Source: Acidimicrobiia bacterium (GTDB taxonomy: Bacteria; Actinomycetota; Acidimicrobiia; Acidimicrobiales; CAIXPF01). Taken from it: a stretch of DNA of 44,742 nucleotides. Numbering within the stretch: position 1 is the stretch's first letter; every line of letters begins with the position of its first letter. The position numbers were made by a program, and so were the translations under genes. The stretch is taken from assembly GCA_947476745.1 (NCBI GenBank), contig CANJRG010000026.1:1-44742 (forward strand), read 5' to 3'. Shown here one piece after another: positions 31,585 to 41,000 of the stretch. Under the pieces are notes generated by a model that saw nothing but the letters and a program-made list of their open reading frames with translations, ran no database searches and had not been told where the DNA came from.

Positions 31585-31591
31585 GACACCC

Positions 31592-32557
31592 GTGACCGTG
31601 GACTGCCGAGCGCCAGGCGGGACCGAAGCCGAACGGTTCCGGTTCCGGCACCACCCCTACCTCGGTACCGATCTGGAGGTGTGGGTCGCCGGGCTCGAGG
31701 AGGACGGGGCCGTCGCCGTCGACGAGGCGGTGCGGGCCGAGGTCGAGCGTCTGGAACGGGTCCTGTCGGTGTTCGACCAGGACAGCGAGCTGCGCCGGTG
31801 GGCACGCCGACACCTCGAGCAGCCCGGCCCCGAGTTGCTCGAGGTCCTCACCGGAGCGCTGCACTGGCAGGGCTGGTCCGGCGGCACGTTCAATCCGTTC
31901 GTGGGCGTGATCGGCCGGCGATGGGCCGAGGCCGAGTCTGACGGCGTCGAGCCGACAGAGAAGGAACTCGCGGTGCTGACCGCCGCGATCGCCGCTCCCC
32001 GCTTCGCCGTCGGTCCCGGGGGCGGGCTGACCGTGCTCGCTGACCTCGACGGTGTCGATCTCAATGCCTACGCCAAGGGCTGGATCGTCGATCGGGCGAT
32101 TGACCGGGCGCAGCGAGCGTGCCGGCGGCCGGCGTCGCTCGACCTGGTTGTCAACGCCGGTGGCGACCTGCGCCACGTGGGCTTCCGCCCCCTCGTCGTC
32201 GGCATCGAGAACCCGCACCGTCCCTACGACAACGAGCCGCCGCTGACCACCATCGTGCTGCGCGACGCTGCGGTGGCGACGAGCGGGCCTTCCCGCCGGG
32301 GGTTCATCGTCGGTGGGCGACGCCACAGTCGCATCATCGATCCACAGACCGGCCACACCGTCGAGCGGATCGCCTCGATCAGCGTGGTGGCGGCCGACGC
32401 CGCGACGGCCGACGTGGTCGCTACGGCGCTCGGCGTCGGCGATCCGGATCGGGCGATCGACCGGGCGAACCTGCTCGGGGTCGGCTGTCTGATCGTCGGA
32501 GCCGACGGCAACCTGCGCTCGAACGAGGCGTGGACGGCGCTCGAGAAAGGCCGGTGA
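31592..32557 (+). CDS. FAD:protein FMN transferase (ApbE family)
   Basis: 321 aa. Core ApbE segments in order: YLGTDLEVWVAG, LSVFDQDSELRRW, GGTFNPFVGVIGRRW, DLNAYAKGWIVDRAID (usual DLGGIAKGYAVD), LVVNAGGDLRHVG, and SRIIDPQTGHTV with the metal-binding region. ApbE moves FMN from FAD onto a Thr or Ser of partner proteins using Mg2+. No signal peptide is seen, unlike many exported ApbE proteins, so modification may occur in the cytoplasm. The gene is convergent with the PepSY and DUF2271 genes, 9 bp apart at the stops; ApbE, PepSY and DUF2271 proteins recur together in bacteria, suggesting one flavin/redox system. Confidence 0.87.
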   Translation: MTVDCRAPGGTEAERFRFRHHPYLGTDLEVWVAGLEEDGAVAVDEAVRAEVERLERVLSVFDQDSELRRWARRHLEQPGPELLEVLTGALHWQGWSGGTFNPFVGVIGRRWAEAESDGVEPTEKELAVLTAAIAAPRFAVGPGGGLTVLADLDGVDLNAYAKGWIVDRAIDRAQRACRRPASLDLVVNAGGDLRHVGFRPLVVGIENPHRPYDNEPPLTTIVLRDAAVATSGPSRRGFIVGGRRHSRIIDPQTGHTVERIASISVVAADAATADVVATALGVGDPDRAIDRANLLGVGCLIVGADGNLRSNEAWTALEKGR

Positions 32558-32566
32558 GCGTCGACC

Positions 32567-33289
32567 TCAGCGGATGGTGAGCACGATCAGGACCACGATC
32601 ACCAGCGCACCGACCCCGGCGGCGATGAGCGCCGAACGACGGCGTTTGCGCAGCACCAACTGCAAACCCAGCCCGGTCAGCGACAGGACCACCAGGAAGC
32701 CGGCAGACACGTCGATGACCCAGCGCCACCCGTTCCCGGTGTTGCGGCCCTTGTGCAGGTCGTTGAGGACCGCCACCCAACCCTGCTGCTCCACGGTCAC
32801 GTTGTAGGTGCCGGTCTGGACGTCGAAGAACAGCTCAGCCGAATAGCCCGGGTCCCGGTACGAGATGGTCGCCTTGCCGCTCACGACCTCGAACGAATCG
32901 ACCTCGCCCGTGATGCCGTAGGTCTTGCGGGCGAACTCCGATGCCGACAGGAAGTCCACGTTGCCGTCAACGCCCGAAGGCGGGAACGGCAGTGTCCCGT
33001 CGTAGGTACTCGTCTCGAGGTCGTCGCCGAAGGTCCAGCTGGGGTGGTTCAGAGTGATGCCCGTCGCCCCGAAGAACAGCACCACGAGCAGGGCCGTCAT
33101 GCTGGTGTAGACGTGTATCCACCGCGACCAACGCTGCAGATCGCGGGTGAGCGGACTGGGCGGAGTGGGTCCGCGGCCGCTGCCACCGCGCCGTGGGCGA
33201 CGGGCCGCAGCACCATCGCTCTCCTCGGCCTCCACCCCGTCGCCGGCCGCGACCGGCTCGCCGAACGGGCTCGTCTGCGTTGGGTTCAT
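32567..33289 (-). CDS. PepSY-associated membrane protein
   Basis: 240 aa from ATG 33289 (GAGG just upstream). A polar N-terminus of about 55 residues leads into helix one, WIHVYTSMTALLVVLFFGAT, followed by GITLNHPSWTFG. The extracytoplasmic part includes a PepSY-like stretch (SASEFARKTYGITGEVDSF, YSAELFFDVQTGTYNV). LNDLHKGRNTG precedes helix two, WRWVIDVSAGFLVVLSLTGL, and a third helix ends the protein. The histidines near the membrane (IHVY, NHP, DLHKG) are placed as in heme-binding PepSY/PiuB-like proteins thought to move electrons across the membrane. Transcribed after the DUF2271 gene, 67 bp downstream of it. Confidence 0.84.
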   Translation of the reverse strand: MNPTQTSPFGEPVAAGDGVEAEESDGAAARRPRRGGSGRGPTPPSPLTRDLQRWSRWIHVYTSMTALLVVLFFGATGITLNHPSWTFGDDLETSTYDGTLPFPPSGVDGNVDFLSASEFARKTYGITGEVDSFEVVSGKATISYRDPGYSAELFFDVQTGTYNVTVEQQGWVAVLNDLHKGRNTGNGWRWVIDVSAGFLVVLSLTGLGLQLVLRKRRRSALIAAGVGALVIVVLIVLTIR

Positions 33290-33356
33290 CTGATGTACCT
33301 CGGCAAAGGGGCGGCGCCGCATCGGCGGCCGGTCGGTTCTGCGCGCTGCGGCGCGA

Positions 33357-34055
33357 TCAGGCCTTGAGTGCGGCCGACAGGGCGCTCAGCTCGCCGTCGG
33401 AGGGAATGGTCACGGTGAAACCCTTGGGTCCGATGGTGATCGGGGAGCTGGTCACCTCGTAGGGGCCATTCTCGCGCGCGGCTTCGACGAACACGGTGTA
33501 CTGGCCGGCGGGCACCGGGGCGCCGTCGTCGCCGAGACCGTTCCAGGCCACCGAGTACGCACCGGCGGTGCGGGTCGAGCCCGAGGTGGTCTGGTCGACC
33601 ACCCGGCCGCTCGCCGCGGCCCAGCTGCGCAGGTCGCTCAGCCAGCGTGTGCCCTTACCCGACCGCTCGAACCACAGGCTGACGGTCTTGACCAGCTTGC
33701 CCGAGCTGTCCTCGACCCACACGACGACGTAGGGGTTGTGCACCCTGCCGCCGGCGGTCGGCGCGAACGAGAAGTTGACGACCAGCTCGCCACCGGAGGG
33801 GAAGGTCTGCCTGGCCGCGGCCGCGGAGGCCGGCGCCGCGGTGGTGACAGATGCCTTGATGGTCGTAGGTACCGCCATCGTGGTCAGGGCGGTGGTCGGC
33901 GAGGGGGTCGATGCGGACTCGAATACCCCGGCATCGCTGTTGCCGCCGCACGCCAGCGGCACCATCGTCAGCGCGCCGGCAGCAGCGAGGCGGGCGAGGT
34001 GGGCGCGGCGGGCGCTCCACAGATAGCGGGACTTCGGCGGCTTCGGGAACGACAC
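33357..34055 (-). CDS. DUF2271 domain lipoprotein
   Basis: 232 aa. A basic N-terminus and short hydrophobic stretch end LACGG, a lipobox, so the protein is probably anchored outside the membrane. A Thr/Pro/Ala linker (about 45-85) follows. The folded domain is DUF2271: GGRVHNPYVVVWVEDSSGKL, VKTVSLWFERSGKGTRWLSDL, YSVAWNGLGDDGAPVPAGQY and a closing Ig-like part. In other bacteria DUF2271 genes sit beside PepSY and ApbE genes, and the domain is suspected to carry or accept covalent flavin. First gene of the leftward pair with PepSY. Divergent from the two-component genes across a 145-bp spacer with two palindromes. Confidence 0.86.
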   Translation of the reverse strand: MSFPKPPKSRYLWSARRAHLARLAAAGALTMVPLACGGNSDAGVFESASTPSPTTALTTMAVPTTIKASVTTAAPASAAAARQTFPSGGELVVNFSFAPTAGGRVHNPYVVVWVEDSSGKLVKTVSLWFERSGKGTRWLSDLRSWAAASGRVVDQTTSGSTRTAGAYSVAWNGLGDDGAPVPAGQYTVFVEAARENGPYEVTSSPITIGPKGFTVTIPSDGELSALSAALKA

Positions 34056-34085
34056 GGCGAAATGGTAGACCGCTCACCTGGGAAG

Positions 34086-34134
34086 TCCCTGAGAACCGTC
34101 AGGGAACGAGCATCGAATCGGTGAGAACTCACCG
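34086..34134. promoter_or_regulatory. Two palindromes between the DUF2271 and response-regulator genes
   Basis: TCCCTGA-N6-TCAGGGA (34086-34105) and CGGTGAG-AA-CTCACCG (34119-34134) lie 33 bp apart, start to start, and share the core TGAGAAC. Their place between divergent genes suggests operators, perhaps for the response regulator itself. Confidence 0.5.
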
Positions 34135-34200
34135 GGCGCTACCGACGATCTCGGTGCGCGCTCACAGCAAAGCCACAGGCGGAGCTGGCAAGCTTGCGTC

Positions 34201-34884
34201 ATGGCTGGCGAGCACCTGCTCATCGTCGACGATGAGGACAACCTCCGATCCATGCTGGCCGCGGCCTTGCGCCACCACGGCTACGAGGTGACGACGGCAT
34301 CGAACGGGCGCGAGGCGCTCGAGCAGATCCCCAGGGAGCATCCAGATCTGGTGCTGCTCGACGTGATGATGCCCGACCTCGACGGCTTCGAGGTGCTGCG
34401 CCGGCTGCGCAACGACCACGACCGCACGCCGGTGTTGTTCCTGACGGCCCGGGACACCACCGAGGACAAGGTGCGCGGACTCACCCTCGGCGGTGACGAT
34501 TACCTGCAGAAGCCGTTCAGCCTCGACGAGCTGGTGGCGCGGGCGGAGGCCATCCTGCGCCGCACCGGTGCCGGGCCGACCGCCGGCAACATCCACGAGT
34601 GTGCCGACCTGTGGATGGACGACGACGCCCACCGGGTGACCCGCGCCGGCGAGGAGGTCTCCCTCTCACCCACCGAGTACAACCTGCTGCGTTACCTACT
34701 GGTCAACCAGGGCCGGGTGCTGTCGAAGGCCCAGATCCTCGACCACGTCTGGAAGTACGACTTCGGCGGTGACGGAGGGGTGGTCGAGACCTACATCGGG
34801 TATCTGCGCCGAAAGGTCGACCACGTCGAGCCCAAGCTCCTGCACACCGTCCGGGGTATCGGTTACGCGCTGCGGCGCCAGTGA
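34201..34884 (+). CDS. OmpR/PhoB-family response regulator
   Basis: 227 aa. Receiver domain 1-120: acidic pocket D10-D11-E12, phospho-acceptor D54 in LVLLDVMMPD, the TAR threonine segment and K in DDYLQKPFS. The DNA-binding winged helix (about 130-227) has VSLSPTEYNLLRYLLVNQG, ILDHVWKYDFGG and ETYIGYLRRKVD, close to the MprA/TcrA type of actinobacteria. It receives phosphate from the kinase encoded next and binds DNA as a dimer. The stop overlaps the kinase start (GTGA). Promoter region and two palindromes lie just upstream, suggesting autoregulation and control of the divergent DUF2271-PepSY genes. Confidence 0.92.
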   Translation: MAGEHLLIVDDEDNLRSMLAAALRHHGYEVTTASNGREALEQIPREHPDLVLLDVMMPDLDGFEVLRRLRNDHDRTPVLFLTARDTTEDKVRGLTLGGDDYLQKPFSLDELVARAEAILRRTGAGPTAGNIHECADLWMDDDAHRVTRAGEEVSLSPTEYNLLRYLLVNQGRVLSKAQILDHVWKYDFGGDGGVVETYIGYLRRKVDHVEPKLLHTVRGIGYALRRQ

Positions 34885-36341
34885 CCGGCGGCAACGCCTT
34901 GTCCCTGCGCGCCCGCCTCATCGCCGGCATCGCCTTCGTGGCGGTGATCCTCACCCTGGTATCGGCGATCATCACCTACACCACCCGTCATCAGCTGATC
35001 GCCCAGGTCGATGCTCGACTGGAGTCCTTCACGCCCGTACGTCGCGGGGTTCTGGGCCAGTTCCGCGACCCGACCGACGGCCGCAGGGACCCGCCCGATC
35101 GGCTCGGCACCCGACCGGGCGACAACGGCGATCGGGTCAGCGATGCCTACGTCGGGGTGCTGGGGCCCGACGGGGTGCTAACCACCCGGCTCACCCCGAA
35201 TGCCGGTGATCTCACCAGTAGCCCACCCCGTCTGGACCCCACCACGGTGTCGACGTCGGCCCCGGCGTTCACCACCGTGGACTCGGAGGACGGCCGGAGC
35301 ACCTATCGAGTGCTCACCCAACCATTCGGGGGGTTCGTCGTCGTCACGGCGCTGCCGATCGACGACGTGCAGGCCACCATCGCCCGGCTGCTGTGGATCG
35401 AGGTGCTCGGTTCCGTCGTGATCCTGCTGGCCCTCGGCCTAGTCGGCTGGTGGGTGCTGCACCTCGGGATCCGGCCGGTGCAGGAGATGACGGCGGCCGC
35501 CTCGCTGATCGCAGCGGGCGATTTCACCGTTCGCCTGCCCGAGGCGGCGGCAGGTACCGAGTCTGGGGCGCTCGCTGCCGCGCTCAACCAGATGCTCGGC
35601 CGGATCCAGCACGCCTTGGCCGACCGGGCCGAGGCCGAGTCGCGGTTGCGACAGTTCGTGGCCGATGCCTCCCACGAGCTGCGCACCCCGATCACGACGA
35701 TCCGAGGCTACGCCGAGCTGTACCGGCACGGCGGCCTCGCCAACCGTGAGGCCCTCGACGACGCCATGCGCCGCACCGAACAGGAGTCGGCACGCATGGG
35801 TCGCCTGGTCGGCGACATGCTCACCCTGGCGAAGCTCGACGAGGAACGGCCGCTCCTGCGCCGGCCGACCGACCTGGTGCGCATCGCCCGGGACACCGTG
35901 GCCGACGCGTCGGTCAGCGAGCCGGGTCGCCGTATCACCCTCGAGGTCGACCGGCCCGACGCCGTCGTCGACGGCGACGAGGACCGGCTGCGCCAGGCGG
36001 TGATCAACGTGGTCGGCAATGCCCTGGTCCACACCAACGCCACGGTGCCGGTGTCGGTGCGCATCCGCCACCACGACGGGCGGATCGAGCTCGAGGTACG
36101 CGACGAAGGCGACGGCATGGACCCCGAGATCGCGGCACGGGTAACCGAGCGATTCTTCCGTGCCGACCCGGCGCGCTCTCGTCATCGCGGTGGGAGCGGC
36201 CTGGGGTTGTCCATCGTGGCTGCCACGATCGCCGCCCACGGCGGAACGCTGTCGGTCACCAGCACCCCGGGTTCGGGCACGACGGTGCGCATGGACCTGC
36301 CCGTCGTGGTCTACGGTCCGCAGGATCCGGGCACGCACTAG
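34881..36341 (+). CDS. Sensor histidine kinase (HAMP-HisKA-HATPase)
   Basis: 486 aa from a GTG overlapping the regulator stop by 4 bases. TM1 at about 13-33 and TM2 at about 174-194 flank an extracytoplasmic sensor of about 140 residues that includes the basic, flexible RDPTDGRRDPPDRLGTRPGD. HAMP about 195-248. HisKA has DASHELRTPITTIRGYAELY, H265 being the phosphorylated residue. The ATPase domain has N-box NVVGNALVHT, DEGDGMDPEIA and GGSGLGLSIV. It is of the MprB/TcrY-like type, which often senses envelope stress; the actual signal is unknown. Partner of the preceding response regulator. Confidence 0.92.
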   Translation: MTGGNALSLRARLIAGIAFVAVILTLVSAIITYTTRHQLIAQVDARLESFTPVRRGVLGQFRDPTDGRRDPPDRLGTRPGDNGDRVSDAYVGVLGPDGVLTTRLTPNAGDLTSSPPRLDPTTVSTSAPAFTTVDSEDGRSTYRVLTQPFGGFVVVTALPIDDVQATIARLLWIEVLGSVVILLALGLVGWWVLHLGIRPVQEMTAAASLIAAGDFTVRLPEAAAGTESGALAAALNQMLGRIQHALADRAEAESRLRQFVADASHELRTPITTIRGYAELYRHGGLANREALDDAMRRTEQESARMGRLVGDMLTLAKLDEERPLLRRPTDLVRIARDTVADASVSEPGRRITLEVDRPDAVVDGDEDRLRQAVINVVGNALVHTNATVPVSVRIRHHDGRIELEVRDEGDGMDPEIAARVTERFFRADPARSRHRGGSGLGLSIVAATIAAHGGTLSVTSTPGSGTTVRMDLPVVVYGPQDPGTH

Positions 36342-36384
36342 CCGGCCGGTCCTGCGATCGGCGGCGCCGAAGGGAGACACGCCG

Positions 36385-37575
36385 ATGGCAGAAGGACCGC
36401 TCGCAGGGCTGAAGGTGGTGGAGATCTCGGTCTACGCCCAGGGCCCGATCGCCGGGTTGATCCTGGCCGGTATGGGCGCCGACGTGATCAAGATCGAGGC
36501 CGTGGGCCACGGAGACCCGTTCCGCAGCTACCTGGGCATGTACGGGGTGACGCTCGACGACGACGGTCGGCACTGGATCTTCTCCTCGGTCAACCGCGGC
36601 AAGCGCTGCATCGCGCTCGACGTGGCCTCCGATTCAGGCCGCGAGGTGTTCCACCGCCTGATCGAACAGGCCGACGTGTTCGTGTCGAACCTCCGGCCGG
36701 CGTCGCTGCGTCGCCTCGGGGCTGACGCCGACACGTTGACGGCGTTGAACCCGAGGCTGATCTACGGGCGGGGCGCAGGCTTCGCGGTCGACGGGGAGCT
36801 GGCCGAGGACCCGTGCCAGGACACCGTGGGCATGGCCTACTCCGGCTTCATGGACTTGGTGTCCACCACGGAGGAGCCGCACTACCCACCGGGGGCACTC
36901 AGCGACGTCGCCACCGGCACCAACCTCGCGTCCGCCATCCTGGCGGGGTTGGTCCAGCGCTCGCTGACCGGACGGGGGTCGGTGGTGGCCACCAGCCAGG
37001 TGCAGACCATGCTGTGGCTGCAGCTGTTCGGGGCCGGGTTCGTCAACAACCTCGGCCAGGCGCCGGCCCGCTTCGACCTGCACACCCCGTCGAGCCCGCT
37101 GCTGAGTCTGTACGAGACGGCGGACGGCTGGATCTCGGTCGGTGCGGTCACCGATGCCCAGTGGCGGGTGATCGCCGAGACCATGGGGCTGGCCCACCTC
37201 CTCGACGACTCCCGCTTCGCCACGCTGCCCGATCTCATCGCCAACACGGCAGAAGGCACGCCGTTTCTCAAGGCGGCCTTCCGCTCGCAGCCGACCGGCC
37301 ACTGGTGGCAACTGTTCCGCGCGGCCGGTATCTGGGTCTCGCCGGTCAACAAGCTGGGCGACCTGGCCACCGACCCCAACATCGTGGCCAGCGAGTACCT
37401 GGTCACGTTCCCCGACGGGTCGGTCGGCACACCGGCGCCGTTCGAGGTGGATGGCTTCCGAGGGGCTCGCACCGTCGGCGCCCACTACGGCGAGCACACC
37501 GACGAGGTGCTCGAGGAACTCGGCTACGACGAGGACGCCCGCCTCGCCCTCCGTCTCGCCGAGGCGGTGTGGTGA
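36385..37575 (+). CDS. CaiB/BaiF (family III) CoA-transferase
   Basis: 396 aa, the usual single-domain length. The N-terminus LAGLKVVEISVYAQGPIAG, GADVIKIEAVGHGDPFR and NRGKRCIALDVASDSGREV are family III landmarks. CQDTVGMAYSGFM and SDVATGTNLASAILAGLVQR form the region of the catalytic aspartate (DVATG), and HYGEHTDEVLEELGYDED is the standard end. It exchanges CoA between two acids; the wording does not match formyl-CoA transferase closely, so the substrate is unknown. ATG 36385 has GGGAG about 10 bases upstream. It lies 43 bp after the sensor kinase gene, so it could be read from the same transcript although the function differs. Confidence 0.9.
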   Translation: MAEGPLAGLKVVEISVYAQGPIAGLILAGMGADVIKIEAVGHGDPFRSYLGMYGVTLDDDGRHWIFSSVNRGKRCIALDVASDSGREVFHRLIEQADVFVSNLRPASLRRLGADADTLTALNPRLIYGRGAGFAVDGELAEDPCQDTVGMAYSGFMDLVSTTEEPHYPPGALSDVATGTNLASAILAGLVQRSLTGRGSVVATSQVQTMLWLQLFGAGFVNNLGQAPARFDLHTPSSPLLSLYETADGWISVGAVTDAQWRVIAETMGLAHLLDDSRFATLPDLIANTAEGTPFLKAAFRSQPTGHWWQLFRAAGIWVSPVNKLGDLATDPNIVASEYLVTFPDGSVGTPAPFEVDGFRGARTVGAHYGEHTDEVLEELGYDEDARLALRLAEAVW

Positions 37576-37597
37576 CGCTGCCGGCGGTCCCCCGGAC

Positions 37598-38017
37598 TCA
37601 GCAGCCGAGTGAGCCCGAGATACTGGTGACGACGCTGCGAATGGCGTCGAGCGCCCCGCCGGCAACCGCCTTGGCCTGTTCGGGGTTGGCCTTGTAGTCC
37701 GACGAGGCCTTGGTGGCGTCGCTGAGCGCCTGCTCGGCCTTGTCCTTGGCCCCCGCCGGCAGCTTGTCGGCCGGGACCTTGGCCACGACGTCCTTGAGCG
37801 CACCTGCGGCCTCGCCGATCCTGCGCACCGCGGCCTCGTCGAGCTGGTCGGCCTGGGGAAGTTTCTCCGACACCAGCTTGAGACCCTCGCACTCCACCTT
37901 CGATACCGCCTTCTCGGCTGCGCCCTTGGCCGCGTTCTCGGCGGCCGAGCAGCCACCGGCGAGGAGCACGGGGATCAACAGGGCGGGTGCGATGAGGGAA
38001 CGGCGCAGACGAATCAC
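37598..38017 (-). CDS. Small helical lipoprotein of unknown function
   Basis: 139 aa. A signal sequence (RSLIAPALLIPVLL) ends in the lipobox LAGGC, C23 becoming the lipidated residue. The rest is Ala/Lys/Glu-rich and probably all helix (AAKGAAEKAVSKVECEGLKL, KDKAEQALSDATKASSDYK), with one further cysteine pair candidate (C43 and the final C139). Compositionally similar to many actinobacterial surface lipoproteins; no family recognised. The convergent CoA-transferase stop lies 22 bp away. Downstream of the molybdenum hydroxylase genes in the same direction, but a strong hairpin at 38045-38072 separates them. Confidence 0.72.
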   Translation of the reverse strand: MIRLRRSLIAPALLIPVLLAGGCSAAENAAKGAAEKAVSKVECEGLKLVSEKLPQADQLDEAAVRRIGEAAGALKDVVAKVPADKLPAGAKDKAEQALSDATKASSDYKANPEQAKAVAGGALDAIRSVVTSISGSLGC

Positions 38018-38044
38018 GCCGAGAGGTTAGACCCCGGACGCGGC

Positions 38045-38072
38045 GGAGCCGGCCACCGAGGTGGCCGGCTCC
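38045..38072. terminator. Terminator hairpin after the molybdenum hydroxylase operon
   Basis: Perfect 13-bp inverted repeat GGAGCCGGCCACC / GGTGGCCGGCTCC with GA between the arms, 15 bp beyond the stop of the large-subunit gene. Confidence 0.7.
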
Positions 38073-38087
38073 GTTCCGCGACCGGCG

Positions 38088-41000
38088 TCAGCCGATGCCG
38101 GTGTCGTAGGCGTCCCGAGAGGTCGCCGTGCCGTAGGGGTTGGTGACCGAGATCGACCCCTTCGGCGCCCCTGCGGGAACCGTCGTGGTGATCTTGGTCG
38201 AGCTCACCACCGTGAAGGTGGCGGCGGTCCCGTTGAACTTGACCGAGGTGGTGCCGGTGAAGTTGGTGCCCGTGAGGGTCACCGAGGTGCCGGCGCGACC
38301 CGAGGACGGCGTGAAGGACGAGATCGTCGGCGCCCCGGCGGTCGACCCGCTCGTCACCGTGAACGAGGCCGAGCTCGTGCCGGTGCCACCGGAGTTCGTC
38401 ACCGAGACCTTGCCGGTGGTGGTGCCGGTCGGCACCGTTGCGGTGATCTGGGTGGCACTGACCACGGTGAACGACGTCGCCGTCTTCCCGTTGAACTTCA
38501 CGGCCGTGACACCGACGAAGTTGGTCCCGTTGATCGTGACGACGGTGCCGATCGGGCCGGACGTCGGGGTGAACGAGCTCACCGTCGGTACCGGAACCGT
38601 CACCGTGTAGCTCGAGGAGCTGGTCCCGGTGCCGCTGGCATTGGTGACCGAGATCTTCCCGGAGGTTGCGCCCACCGGCACGGTGGCCATGACCTGGGTG
38701 TCGCTCACCACGGTGAACACCGTGGCGGCCACACCGTTGAACCTGACAGCGGTCGTGCCGGTGAACTTCGAGCCGGTGATCGTCACCGTGCTGCCCACCG
38801 CACCGGAGGTCGGACTGAACCCCGACACCGTCGGTGCCAGCGGGTTGAGGCCGACCGTGAAGCTCGCCGTCGTGGTCGTCGTGCCGCCGGGGTTGGTCAC
38901 CGAGATCTTGCCGGTGGTCGCCCCGGCCGGAACGGTGGCCGTCAGTTGCGTGGCGCTCACCACGGTGAACGCTGCGGTCGCACCGTTGAACTTCACGGCC
39001 GTGGTGCCCGTCAGGTTGGAACCGTTGATGGTCACCAGCGTTCCCGCAGGTCCCGATGCCGGCGTGAACGATGCCAGGAACGGCAGCGGGATGCCGGTGG
39101 TGACCGAGTAGGAATTGGCGCTCGTACCGGTGCCGTCCGCCGTGGTGACGGCGATCTTCCCGGTGGTGGCGCCTGCGGGCACCGTCGCCACCAGCTGCGT
39201 GGCGCTGGCGACCGTGAACGAGGTGGCGGCGACACCGTTGAAGGTGACCGCGGTGGCGCCGGTGAACCCGGTACCGGTCAGCGTCACCACGGTCCCCACC
39301 GGGCCGGAGCTCGGCGTGAACGAGGAGATCACCGGGGGCACCGGCATCGTCGACAGCGGCAGGTTCCGGGCCCGGATGCCGGTCAGACGGGCGATGGCAT
39401 TCGCAATCGCCGGCGCGATGGGCGGAAGGCCGGGTTCGCCGACACCGCCCAGCTTGGCCCCGCTGTCGATGATCACCGTGTTGATCGCCGGCGCCTCGCG
39501 GAGCCGGGCCATGCGGTAGGTGTCGAAGTTCCGCTTCTGCGGAGTCCCGGTCACGAAGGTCTGGCCCTGCCACATCGCGGCGGCAAGCCCTTGGTCGACG
39601 GCGCTCTCGATCTGGGCCTTCACCATGCCGGGGTTGACCGCCAGACCGCAGTCGATGACCACGGTGACGTTGTGAACCTTGAACCCGGAGGCCACCGAAC
39701 CGGATACCTCGGCCACCTCACCGACGATGGTGTCACCGAAGGACATCGACATCGCCATGCCACGGGCTCGCCCGGACACCGGTGCGGTGTTCCAGTTGCT
39801 GGCCGTCACCAGCGCGTTGAGCACGGCGAGAGCCCGAAGGTGGGTCGGCGTGCCCGAGTTGAGCAACGACCGACGAAGGGCGATGGGGTCCTGGTTCGTC
39901 CCGATCGCCACCTCGTCGAGCAGCGACTCGAGGAAGAAGCAGTTCTGCGAGTTGCCCACCGACCGCCACGAGCCCAGCGGGACCTCGATGGTGTCGAGCA
40001 CCCACTCCACCGTCTTGTTCGGGAAGTTGTAGAGCGCGTTCACCAGACCATCGACGGCGGAGCTGTCCACCGTGCCGGAGGTCAGGGTGCCGGTCTGGTA
40101 CTTGCTCGACGGGCAGACCACGCGGGCCTTGATGGCGGTGATGGCGCCCGATCCATCCACTGCGGCGTCGATCTTGGTCAGCGACGCAGGCCGGAAGTAG
40201 TCGTGGGTGAAGTCGTCCTCACGGCTCCACACCGTCTTGATCGGCGTGCCCTTCATCGCCTTGGCGATGGCCACCGCCTGGATGATGAAGTCGACCTGCA
40301 GGCGCCGGCCGTTCCCACCACCGAGGTAGGTGGTGTTCACCTTGATCGCCGACAGAGGCAGGCCGGTCACCAAGGCGGCCGCCTCGGCGGCCTTGGTCTG
40401 TACCTGCGTCGGGGCCCAGATCTCGCAGGACGCGTCGGTGACCAGCACCGTGGCGTTCATCGGCTCCATGGTTGCGTGGGCCAGATAGGGCACCGAGTAC
40501 GTGCCGCTGTAGCGCTGGTTGGCCGGTGCGGCTACCAGCGCCGCGTCGGCGTCGCCGACCTTCGGGCTGGCGGTCACGGCGGTGCCGCTCGACATGAGCC
40601 CGGCGGCCCGGGTCTTCATGAGGGCGGTGTCGAGGTTGGCGGTGTACGCCTCGTCGACCCAGGTCACGGCGATGGACCGGGCGGCCTGGATCGCCCCCCA
40701 CGTCGTGGAGTTGGTGACCACGCCGACCCCGCCGATCGGCGGCAGCGCGCCGGAGACCACCGGGCGGGAGGCCGCTGGCACCGGCACCACGGCCAGCACG
40801 CCGGAAGGGGCCGCGCCGATGGTGCCGACCGTCTGGCCGACCTTGGGGGCCTGTTTCACCGACGCGTAGAGCATGCCCGGCAAACGGATGTCGATGCCGT
40901 ACACCGCCGACCCGTTCACCTTCGAGGGCAGGTCGAGGCGCGGCACCGACTGGCCGATGATGCGGTACGGGGGCTGCACCCAGGCCACGTCGTTGGGGGT

